Assembly (NCBI RefSeq): GCF_013300725.1
Contig: NZ_JAAIMM010000007.1
Location: 1 to 64,000 of the forward strand
DNA length: 64,000 bases
From: Allocoprococcus comes
GTDB lineage: Bacteria; Bacillota; Clostridia; Lachnospirales; Lachnospiraceae
Direction: 5' to 3'
Part shown: positions 7,538-14,815 of the stretch, piece by piece
Layout: each line of letters begins with the position of its first letter
Numbering within the stretch: the first letter of the stretch is position 1
Made by a program: the position numbers and the translations under genes
Notes under the pieces: model-generated
Seen by the model: only the letters and a program-made list of their open reading frames with translations
What the model was told of the DNA's origin: nothing
Databases searched by the model: none

Positions 7538-8710
7538 ATGAATGAAAAGGGAACCTCTATCTTTGAAAATGGACTGATCTGGTTTGGGGCAGGCGTGTCC
7601 CTTGCAGAGATCCTGACCGGTACTTATTTTGCGCCTCTTGGATTCGGAAAAGGAGTTCTGGCGATTATTATTGGTCATATCATAGGATGCACGATGCTTT
7701 TCCTTGCCGGAGTAATTGGTGGAAAGACCAGACGAAGTGCAATGGAAACAGTAAAAATGAGTTTTGGCGAGAAAGGAGGAGTCTTCTTCTCCTTCCTGAA
7801 TGTGCTGCAGCTGGTTGGCTGGACAGCGATTATGATTTATGATGGGGCACTTGCAGCAAATGGTGTTCTTCATACCGGCAGATGGGTATGGTGTCTGGTG
7901 ATCGGTGCACTGATCATCTTATGGATTGTGATCGGAATCACAAATCTTGGCAAGATCAACACGGTTGCAATGGCTGCTTTATTTATCCTGACACTGGTAC
8001 TCAGCAAAGTGATCTTTGGTGATGGATCGGTAGCAGGCGCAGGTGGAGATGCCATGACGTTTGGTGCAGCGGTAGAGCTTTCCGTTGCCATGCCACTTTC
8101 CTGGCTGCCACTGATCAGTGACTATACAAGAGAAGCAAAAGAACCGGTAAAAGCAACCGCAGTCAGTGCCGTTGTTTATGGAGTTGTCAGCTGTTGGATG
8201 TATGTGATCGGTATGAACGCCGCGATTTACACAGGAGAGTCTGATATTGCAAATATCATGGTGAAGGCCGGACTTGGAATAGCAGGACTTCTGATCATTG
8301 TATTTTCTACCGTTACGACGACTTTTCTGGATGCTTACTCAGCAGGAATTTCATCAGAGTCAGTATTTTCAAAAATCAATGGGAAATATGCAGCAATTGT
8401 TGTCACTGTGATCGGAATGATCGGAGCGATCGTTTATCCGATGGACAACATTACCGATTTCCTGTACCTGATCGGTTCCGTATTCGCGCCGATGATCGCA
8501 ATCCAGATTGCGGATTTCTTCATTCTGAAGAGAAAGGACAGCCTGGAAGTATCTCTGGATGTCATGAATGGTGTGATCTGGGTGATCGGTTTTATACTTT
8601 ATCGTATTCTGATGAATGTGGATATTCCGCTTGGAAATACACTCCCGGATATGGTCATTACCATCGTAATCTGTATTCTTGCAAGAAAATGTATAAAGAC
8701 AGAAAAATAG
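7538..8710 (+). CDS. cytX: Putative hydroxymethylpyrimidine transporter CytX
   Basis: A 390-residue NCS1-family permease with about twelve transmembrane helices. The N-terminal FENGLIWFGAGVSLAEILTG block and the central PLSWLPLISDYTREAK segment match CytX, an importer of the thiamine pyrimidine moiety. It starts 4 bases after thiD, with GTGGAGGAA overlapping the thiD end, so the two are one transcript: import, then phosphorylation of HMP. A terminator follows. Confidence 0.9.
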   Translation: MNEKGTSIFENGLIWFGAGVSLAEILTGTYFAPLGFGKGVLAIIIGHIIGCTMLFLAGVIGGKTRRSAMETVKMSFGEKGGVFFSFLNVLQLVGWTAIMIYDGALAANGVLHTGRWVWCLVIGALIILWIVIGITNLGKINTVAMAALFILTLVLSKVIFGDGSVAGAGGDAMTFGAAVELSVAMPLSWLPLISDYTREAKEPVKATAVSAVVYGVVSCWMYVIGMNAAIYTGESDIANIMVKAGLGIAGLLIIVFSTVTTTFLDAYSAGISSESVFSKINGKYAAIVVTVIGMIGAIVYPMDNITDFLYLIGSVFAPMIAIQIADFFILKRKDSLEVSLDVMNGVIWVIGFILYRILMNVDIPLGNTLPDMVITIVICILARKCIKTEK

Positions 8711-8716
8711 CTTTGA

Positions 8717-8757
8717 AAGAAAATGGAAATGCCGTGTTGACATTTCCATTTTCTTTT
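8717..8757 (+). terminator. Terminator of thiD-cytX
   Basis: AGAAAATGGAAATG pairs with CATTTCCATTTTCT, 8-base loop, then TTT. It ends the thiD-cytX operon and begins the 1.5-kb region without a conventional gene. Confidence 0.85.
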
Positions 8758-8960
8758 GACAGAATATGTAGCGATCTACAGAATAGAGGTGGAAAAATGA
8801 ATGATGATGCCTGGGAACGTGGTAAAATTTTATAAGAAAGAAGTTTTGGAGAATTTAGAAGATTGCGAGAGTGCAAAGCACGTAGCAATCTGGTATCAAA
8901 GGGGTCAAAATACCTTTTGCCCACAACATCTATATATGGGAAAAAGAGTTGGGCAGAATG

Positions 8961-9163
8961 AAAAAAGAGCTTACGACATATGATCGGGGGAAATGTCGTA
9001 AACTCTTTTTTCTGTAATTTCATTAAAGGAGAAATGAAAATAAAAAGTATCAAAATACTGAAAACGTCTTATTTGGTTTTGATTCCTGATCAAGTGGGGC
9101 AATTGTGACTGACTAAGATGCCGCCCCACCGAGGAATTCTTATCTAGTTGTTATCTTCAAGCT
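8961..9163 (-). ncRNA. Candidate small RNA, tandem family copy 1
   Basis: An inferred minus-strand transcript of about 200 nt, running from a promoter at 9170-9198 to a terminator whose A-tract on the plus strand is 8961-8966. Hairpins visible: AGTAT/ATACT (9046-9059); TTTCATT/AATGAAA (9018-9039), whose minus-strand loop is UCUCCUUU, an anti-Shine-Dalgarno; and a 13-bp terminator stem (8967-8979 with 8993-9005) with a CCCCC-containing loop. On the minus strand the one imperfect pair is G-U, on the plus strand it is a C-A mismatch. Compared with copies 2 and 3 this copy carries an extra roughly 68 bp near its 5' end. Not experimentally known to me. Confidence 0.55.
9081..9138. repeat. Small hairpin insertion within RNA copy 1
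   Basis: Present only in copy 1. Arms ATTCCT (9082-9087) with AGGAAT (9132-9137) and GTGGGGC (9094-9100) with GCCCCAC (9123-9129) form a long hairpin. It is flanked by the similar sequences TCTTATTTGG and TCTTATCTAG, resembling a target duplication. Its removal restores alignment with copies 2 and 3. Confidence 0.5.
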
Positions 9164-9169
9164 GATATT

Positions 9170-9198
9170 ATAATACCAAGAGGCTGGGAATTTGTATA
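9170..9198 (-). promoter_or_regulatory. Minus-strand promoter of RNA copy 1
   Basis: Read on the minus strand: TATACA (9198-9193), 17-bp spacer, TATTAT (9175-9170), preceded by TG for an extended -10 (TGGTATTAT). The spacing equals that of the other two copies although the spacer sequence differs. Confidence 0.55.
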
Positions 9199-9437
9199 TT
9201 CGCAAAAAAAACAAAAGAAAAAAGCTTTGAAAAATAAAATTGTGCAAAATAACAGGGGAAAAATCAATTTATACAAAAGGTTATCTGGAATTTAGAAATT
9301 GATAATAAAATTTGCATAAATGCAAAAAAATGAGTGCGAATGATTTCTGTGTAAGAACAAATGTGTTTTTGAGAAGGAATTAGGAATGCTTATTGTAAAT
9401 GTCAATATAAAAAATTTTCGAACATGAGGAGACCGGT

Positions 9438-9605
9438 ATGAAAATCCTGAAAAAGAAAAAGAGCTTACGACATATGATCGGGGGAAATGTCGTAAACTCT
9501 TTTTCCAATAATTTCATTAAAGGAGAAATGAAAATAAAAAGTATCAAAATACTGAAAACGTCTTATTTTGTTCGGTTAAGTGTTATCCTTAACTTGTTAT
9601 TATAA
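9438..9605 (+). CDS. Possible 55-aa small protein overlapping RNA copy 2
   Basis: An ATG five bases behind GAGGAGA opens a frame through the terminator-like hairpin into the conserved segment MKIKSIKILKTSY, ending in a hydrophobic tail (FVRLSVILNLLL). The protein would be basic at the N-terminus with one hydrophobic C-terminal stretch. The nucleotide sequence is equally explained by a minus-strand RNA, and the frame through the hairpin is not shared with copy 3. I therefore treat it as an alternative reading. Confidence 0.25.
   Translation: MKILKKKKSLRHMIGGNVVNSFSNNFIKGEMKIKSIKILKTSYFVRLSVILNLLL
9456..9595 (-). ncRNA. Candidate small RNA, tandem family copy 2
   Basis: An inferred minus-strand transcript of about 140 nt between a promoter (9602-9630) and a terminator (stem 9461-9473 with 9487-9499, T-tract from the A-run 9456-9460). 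It has the same three hairpins as copy 1, with the UCUCCUUU loop at 9519-9526 and the CCCCC terminator loop. It also has a 5' hairpin, GTTAAG/CTTAAC, shared with copy 3. The region from the terminator to the AGTAT hairpin is nearly identical to the other copies, whereas flanking DNA is not. Confidence 0.6.
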
Positions 9606-9630
9606 TAGCATTTGCCGGAAGTTTTGTATA
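9602..9630 (-). promoter_or_regulatory. Minus-strand promoter of RNA copy 2
   Basis: Minus strand: TATACA (9630-9625), 17-bp spacer, TATTAT (9607-9602) with TG one base upstream (TGCTATTAT). Confidence 0.55.
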
Positions 9631-9852
9631 TTCGCAAAAAAAACTAAAAGAACTGGAAAGTTAAAATAAAATTGTGCAAAATAACGAGGTGCAAAACAAG
9701 ATTGACAAAAGAATGCAAAAAAAGGAAATTTTAACGGTAAAAATATATAATGTCTAATAATTAACAAGAGGTTACAGAAAGTTACAAGGAAAACTGTAAT
9801 TTTTGAAAGTTTACTCCGGAAGCAAGGGGAAAAATAGAGGAGGATACTGTTT

Positions 9853-10029
9853 GTGAATGCCGGAAAGATTCAGATAATGGAAAAAGAGCTTGCGACATAT
9901 GATCGGGGGAAATGTCGTAAGCTCTTTTTCTGTAATTTCATTAAAGGAGAAATGAAAATAAAAAGTATCAAAATACTGAAAACGTCTTATTTAGTTTCGT
10001 TAAGTGCTATCCTTAACTTGATATTATAA
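9853..10029 (+). CDS. Possible 58-aa small protein overlapping RNA copy 3
   Basis: A GTG nine bases behind AGGAGG opens a frame that reaches the conserved MKIKSIKILKTSY segment and ends in LVSLSAILNLIL. Its N-terminal half differs from that of the copy 2 frame because the shared hairpin is read in another frame. This weakens the coding case for the N-terminus but not for the tail. It competes with the minus-strand RNA reading. Confidence 0.25.
   Translation: MNAGKIQIMEKELATYDRGKCRKLFFCNFIKGEMKIKSIKILKTSYLVSLSAILNLIL
9881..10019 (-). ncRNA. Candidate small RNA, tandem family copy 3
   Basis: An inferred minus-strand transcript of about 139 nt between a promoter (10026-10054) and a terminator (stem 9886-9898 with 9912-9924, A-run 9881-9885 giving the T-tract). 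The anti-Shine-Dalgarno loop is at 9943-9950. The terminator stem has changed at two places relative to copies 1 and 2. One change now pairs better on the plus strand (G-U) than on the minus strand (A-C), so the hairpin may work in both directions. Confidence 0.58.
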
Positions 10030-10054
10030 TATCATGTGTATGCTCTTCTGTAAA
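10026..10054 (-). promoter_or_regulatory. Minus-strand promoter of RNA copy 3
   Basis: Minus strand: TTTACA (10054-10049), 17-bp spacer, TATTAT (10031-10026) with the extended TG (TGATATTAT). It is the best -35 of the three copies. Confidence 0.6.
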
Positions 10055-10231
10055 TTCGCAGAAAAGACAAATGTTACAAAAATGATACTATAAAATTATG
10101 CAATATTACCAAAGATGGTGCAAAAAATGGAAAATGTGAAAGTTTTATAATCTTACGACTTCTTATTTGATTTGCTTTTCCAATATGTTAAAATTAAAAA
10201 AAGCAGAAAATTTTTACAGATAAGGGGAAAG

Positions 10232-10939
10232 ATGATGAAAGAATTTGTTGAAATGCGGGATGTCCGTAAGATTTACCGTATGGGTGAAGTTGAGATTGCC
10301 GCAGCAGATGGAATTGATTTTCAGATAAAAAAAGGTGAATTTGCAGTTGTAGTAGGTCCAAGTGGTGCGGGAAAAACGACAGTGCTCAACATTCTGGGGG
10401 GAATGGATACGGCAACAAGTGGAGAGGTCTGGATCGATGGAAAGAATATTGTAAAGTATTCGTCGAGGCAGCTTACTTCCTATAGAAGGGATGATATTGG
10501 ATTTGTATTCCAGTTTTACAACCTGATTCCGAATCTGACAGCACTTGAGAATGTAGAACTGGCACTTCAGATCTGCAAGGATCCACTGGATGCAGAGATG
10601 GTTTTAAAAGAAGTCGGGCTTGCAGACCGTATGAAGAATTTTCCGGCACAGCTTTCCGGTGGGGAGCAGCAGAGGGTATCGATTGCGCGTGCACTGGCAA
10701 AGAACCCGAAGCTTCTTTTGTGTGATGAGCCGACAGGGGCGCTGGATTACAATACCGGTAAGGCAATATTGAAGCTTTTACAGGATATGTGCCGTGAACG
10801 AGGGATGACGGTGATCCTGATCACACACAACTCAGCGATCACGCCGATGGCAGATCGTGTAATTAAGATGAAGAATGGAAAAGTCGGAAGTATGAAGCTG
10901 AATGAAAGACCGGTTCCGGTAGAGACGATTGAATGGTAG
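10232..10939 (+). CDS. ABC transporter ATP-binding protein, MacB/LolD type
   Basis: A 235-residue ATPase subunit of an export or lipid/peptide-handling ABC system. Walker [10 protein letters not shown] is near residue 43, the Q-loop VFQFYNLIP near 91, the signature [15 protein letters not shown] near 143, Walker [13 protein letters not shown] follows, and the H-loop is ITHN. The start at 10232 follows AAGGGGAAAG; the frame is open 20 codons further upstream without a better site. The permease follows after 16 bases. It lies directly downstream of the triplicated RNA region, which is transcribed away from it. Confidence 0.93.
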   Translation: MMKEFVEMRDVRKIYRMGEVEIAAADGIDFQIKKGEFAVVVGPSGAGKTTVLNILGGMDTATSGEVWIDGKNIVKYSSRQLTSYRRDDIGFVFQFYNLIPNLTALENVELALQICKDPLDAEMVLKEVGLADRMKNFPAQLSGGEQQRVSIARALAKNPKLLLCDEPTGALDYNTGKAILKLLQDMCRERGMTVILITHNSAITPMADRVIKMKNGKVGSMKLNERPVPVETIEW

Positions 10940-10955
10940 GTGGACGTAAAGACCG

Positions 10956-13900
10956 ATGAAGAAAAATATTTTACGCAAAGACTTTATAATAGAAATTAAA
11001 AAGACGATGGGACGGTTTATATCGATCTTTTTTATCGTGGCATTGGGTGTCGCATTTTATTCGGGAATCCGTGCATCAGAGCCAAGTATGCGGATCACTG
11101 CAGATCAGTATTTTGATGATTCGGAGCTGATGGATCTGAAGGTAATGGGAACCATGGGACTTACCAAAGCGGATATCAAAGCGATTGGAAAGGTATCGGG
11201 AATTGAAGCTGTAGAAGGCGGATACAGCAAAGACGTGCTTTGCCCGGTTGGAGACAATGAAAAGGTTGTCCATATGCTGAGCACGCAGAAGAATTTTAAT
11301 CAGGTTTCGGTTGTAGAAGGCAGGCTGCCGGAAAAAGCCGGAGAATGTCTGGTGGATGAAGATTTTCTGAGCTATACAGACCTGAAGGTTGGCGACACGG
11401 TAACTTTCCATTCCGGCGATGGAGAGGCATTGACGGATTCACTGGTTACAGATACATACAAGATTGTCGGGATCGGGAACAGTCCGCTGTATATTTCATT
11501 TGGAAGAGGAAGCAGTACGATCGGAACCGGAGAGATCAGTGGATTTGTTGTAGTGAATAAAGCTTCTTTTGACATGGATGTTTATACGGAAGCTTATGTG
11601 AAAGTGAGTGGTGCTGCAGAGAAAACTGCATTTACTGATGAATACAATGATCTGTCGGATGCAGCAAAGGAAGCCGTGAGTGCGATTGAAGAGGAACGCT
11701 GTGCAATACGTAAACAGGAGATCGTAGATGAGGCAAATGAAAAGCTTGCTGATTCAGAGAAGACAGTGAATGAAAAATCGCAGGAACTGGAGGATGCGAA
11801 AAAAGAGCTGGAGAGTGGGAAAAGTAAGGCAGCCGAAGAACTGGAAAAAGCAAAGCAGCAGCTTACGGATGGAGAAGCAGAGCTTGCGGATGCAAAGCAG
11901 CAGATCGCAGACGGCGAGACGCAGCTTGCAGATGCAAAAGCGCAGCTGAATGATAAGCAGGCACAGCTTGATTCGGCGGAGGCACAGTATGAATCCGGAA
12001 AAGCACAGCTGGATCAGAAAGAACAGGAGCTTGCAGATGCGGAACAGGTTTATCTGAGCAATTATTCGAAATATATGCCGATCATTACGGCGGGGAAGGA
12101 ACAGATTGCAGCAGGAAAGACACAGATTGCGGATGGAAAGAAACAGCTGGACGAGGGACTTGCACCGCTTAATCAGCTGAAAGACGGACTGGCTGAGATT
12201 GAAGATGGAATCAGCCGGTGTGATTCAGAAATTGCAGAATTGAATACGCAGCTGAACGGAATGGACAGCAATGAATATCAGAAATATGTAAATATTCCTA
12301 AAGAGAATAGAAATGAAGAACAACAAGCTTATGTGGAAAAGTGGGAGAATTTAAATATACAGCTTGCCGGTATGCAGGAGCGGAAGACACAGCTTGAAAA
12401 TACAAAGCAGGAGAAGCTGAAACAGGCAGGTTTTGCCACAGAAGCAGACCTGGAGGCACAGATCACCAGCCTGACTGAGCAAAAAGAAGATCTGGATGCA
12501 AAAGAGACGGCACTTCTTCAGCAGGAGCAGACACTTGCCGCACAGGAAGAAGAGCTGTTAAGTGCAGGCAGACAGATTACAGACGGCAAGAGTCAGATTG
12601 CAGCAGCCAGAGCCCAGCTTGACAGTGCAAAATCACAGATCACGGACGGAAAAGCACAGATCCAGTCTGCATGGGCACTTCTGAATGAAAAAGAGGGCAC
12701 TTTAAATGCAAGTAAAGCACAACTTGCATCCGGTGAACAGGAGCTTGCGGATGGCCGGAGTGAATATGAGCAGGCAGCAAAAGAAGCTGAAGACCAGATC
12801 ACGGACGGGCAGGTGAAGATCATAGACGGAGAAAAGCAGCTTGCGGATGCAAAGCAGAAGATCGCAGACGCAAAGGCTGAGATCAAAAAGATTGAGAATC
12901 CGAAATGGTACGTGCAGACGAGAGAAGATGCGCTGACAGAATATCAGGGATACGGGGATAATGCAGACCGCATGCGTTCCATTGGAAAAGTATTTCCGGT
13001 ACTCTTTTTCCTGGTGGCAGCATTGATCAGTCTGACAACGATGACACGAATGGTAGAGGAACAGCGTGTACAGATCGGAACGATGAAGGCTCTCGGTTAT
13101 GGAAAAGCTGCGATCGCAGGAAAATACATCGGATATGCGCTGATAGCAACGCTGGGAGGAAGTATTTTTGGGGTACTGATCGGGGAGAAGATTCTGCCGC
13201 TTGTCATTATTTATGGCTATATGATTTTGTATAAGCATTTGCCGGCAATCCTGCTTCCGTATCACATGAGCTATGCAATCCAGGCTTCGGTGATCGCAGT
13301 TGCCTGTATACTGATCGCTACGATCGCATCCTGCTACAAAGAGCTGGCAGCAGAACCGGCAGAACTGATGCGTCCGGCAGCACCGAAGCAGGGCAAGAGG
13401 ATTCTGCTTGAACGGATCGGAATTATCTGGAAGCATCTGAATTTTACATGGAAATCGACCGTGCGGAATCTGATCCGGTATAAGAAGCGATTCTTTATGA
13501 CTATTTTCGGAATCGGCGGCTGTATGGCGTTGATGGTAGTCGGATTCGGACTGAAAGACTGTATCTATGAGATTGTCAGCTTACAGTATGAGAAGGTGCA
13601 GTTCTATGATGCAGCAACCTATATGAATGATGATATTTCTGAAGAAAACAGACAGCAGATCCAGGAGTATCTGGATCAGAATGCAGATGTAAAAGAGACG
13701 ATCGAAGTACATATGCAGAAGACAGATGTAAAGTCTGCATCTGGTAAAAAGACACTTTATCTGATGGTTCCGTCGGATGATGAAAAGATTGAGGACTTTT
13801 TAAGCTTCCACAGCAGAACGAATAAGAATGAAGTTTATTCACTGAAAAAAGATGAGGTGATCCTTACCGAGAAAATGGCATCTCTTCTGAATGTGAAGGT

Positions 13901-14585
13901 GGGAGATCAGCTTACAATCGAAGATGAAGACCGTGGGGACCAGACGGTTACCATTGGAGCAATCTGCGAAAACTATATGAGCCATTATCTGTATCTGTCA
14001 CCGGAAAAATACGAGGAATTGTATGGAAAACCGGTCGAATACAATACGATCATTTACAGTGTGAAAGATGGAAAAGATGATCAGATCGAGAAGACAGGAA
14101 CAAAGCTTCTGGCGATGGACGGAGTGTTGAATGTAAGCTACACCAGCAGTATTGAGGGCAGACTGGATGATATGCTCCGCAGTCTGAACCTGGTTATTGT
14201 GGTACTGATCGTATCGGCCGGAATGCTTGCCTTTGTGGTACTGTACAATCTGAATAATATCAACATTACGGAGCGTCAGCGAGAACTTGCCACACTGAAG
14301 GTTCTGGGCTTTTATGACGGAGAAGTTGCCTCTTATGTGTACAGGGAAAATATTCTGCTGACGATCATCGGATCAGTTGTAGGTATGGTGCTTGGCAATT
14401 TCCTGCATCGTTATACTATCCTGACGGTTGAAGTGGAAGAGGCGATGTTCGGACGTCAGATACACTGGCAGAGTTATCTGTACAGCTTCTTGTTTACTGC
14501 AGCATTTTCTTTATTTGTAAACTGGGTAATGTTCTACAAACTGAAGAAGATCGATATGGTGGAATCTTTGAAGAGCGTGGAATAA
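10956..14585 (+). CDS. FtsX-family ABC permease with long coiled-coil domain
   Basis: A 1209-residue membrane protein paired with the preceding ATPase. One transmembrane helix lies near residues 18-38. An extracytoplasmic region follows whose middle (about 245-640) is a long coiled coil of repeats such as LADAKQQIADGETQLADAK. Then come a three-helix FtsX block (about 675-800), a second extracytoplasmic domain, and a second FtsX block (about 1080-1200). This MacB-like layout in Firmicutes is linked to export of, or resistance to, peptides and to envelope remodelling; the substrate is unknown. It is about three times the length of a minimal FtsX permease, mostly because of the coiled coil. Confidence 0.9.
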   Translation: MKKNILRKDFIIEIKKTMGRFISIFFIVALGVAFYSGIRASEPSMRITADQYFDDSELMDLKVMGTMGLTKADIKAIGKVSGIEAVEGGYSKDVLCPVGDNEKVVHMLSTQKNFNQVSVVEGRLPEKAGECLVDEDFLSYTDLKVGDTVTFHSGDGEALTDSLVTDTYKIVGIGNSPLYISFGRGSSTIGTGEISGFVVVNKASFDMDVYTEAYVKVSGAAEKTAFTDEYNDLSDAAKEAVSAIEEERCAIRKQEIVDEANEKLADSEKTVNEKSQELEDAKKELESGKSKAAEELEKAKQQLTDGEAELADAKQQIADGETQLADAKAQLNDKQAQLDSAEAQYESGKAQLDQKEQELADAEQVYLSNYSKYMPIITAGKEQIAAGKTQIADGKKQLDEGLAPLNQLKDGLAEIEDGISRCDSEIAELNTQLNGMDSNEYQKYVNIPKENRNEEQQAYVEKWENLNIQLAGMQERKTQLENTKQEKLKQAGFATEADLEAQITSLTEQKEDLDAKETALLQQEQTLAAQEEELLSAGRQITDGKSQIAAARAQLDSAKSQITDGKAQIQSAWALLNEKEGTLNASKAQLASGEQELADGRSEYEQAAKEAEDQITDGQVKIIDGEKQLADAKQKIADAKAEIKKIENPKWYVQTREDALTEYQGYGDNADRMRSIGKVFPVLFFLVAALISLTTMTRMVEEQRVQIGTMKALGYGKAAIAGKYIGYALIATLGGSIFGVLIGEKILPLVIIYGYMILYKHLPAILLPYHMSYAIQASVIAVACILIATIASCYKELAAEPAELMRPAAPKQGKRILLERIGIIWKHLNFTWKSTVRNLIRYKKRFFMTIFGIGGCMALMVVGFGLKDCIYEIVSLQYEKVQFYDAATYMNDDISEENRQQIQEYLDQNADVKETIEVHMQKTDVKSASGKKTLYLMVPSDDEKIEDFLSFHSRTNKNEVYSLKKDEVILTEKMASLLNVKVGDQLTIEDEDRGDQTVTIGAICENYMSHYLYLSPEKYEELYGKPVEYNTIIYSVKDGKDDQIEKTGTKLLAMDGVLNVSYTSSIEGRLDDMLRSLNLVIVVLIVSAGMLAFVVLYNLNNINITERQRELATLKVLGFYDGEVASYVYRENILLTIIGSVVGMVLGNFLHRYTILTVEVEEAMFGRQIHWQSYLYSFLFTAAFSLFVNWVMFYKLKKIDMVESLKSVE

Positions 14586-14681
14586 AAGCTTTTGACAGTG
14601 TATGTCAAAGATTTCTTATAGACGGTACACAAAGGATCGGGAAATATATTTCACAGAAATTTTATATTTTTTACAGAATTA

Positions 14682-14708
14682 TTAGCACTCTTGTTGAAAG
14701 AGTGCTAA
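14682..14708. promoter_or_regulatory. CIRCE element (HrcA operator)
   Basis: TTAGCACTC, 9 bases, GAGTGCTAA: an exact match to the CIRCE inverted repeat bound by the heat-shock repressor HrcA. It ends 107 bases upstream of the htpG start. Confidence 0.95.
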
Positions 14709-14715
14709 TTTTCTA

Positions 14716-14744
14716 TTGACATTTAGAAATCAGGGTATTAAGAT
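14716..14744 (+). promoter_or_regulatory. Promoter of htpG
   Basis: A perfect TTGACA (14716-14721), 17-bp spacer, TAAGAT (14739-14744). The CIRCE element ends 7 bases upstream of the -35, close enough for repression by HrcA. Confidence 0.75.
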
Positions 14745-14815
14745 ATTTCATGGACAGAAAAATACGGTGTTTGAAACCGCAAAAAGATAGAATATGAAAT
14801 TTAGGAGTGATAAAA

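Noticed and set aside
8801-8983. 60-aa ORF (MMMPGNVVKFYKK...)
   Set aside because: It ends inside the terminator hairpin of RNA copy 1, has no family resemblance, and the better ribosome site (GAGGTGG) serves an ATG at 8797 in another frame that stops after 12 codons.
12593-12886. Minus-strand ORFs over the coiled-coil part of the ABC permease
   Set aside because: They are shadow frames of a repetitive Ala/Gln/Asp-rich coding sequence, with no ribosome sites and no recognisable domains.
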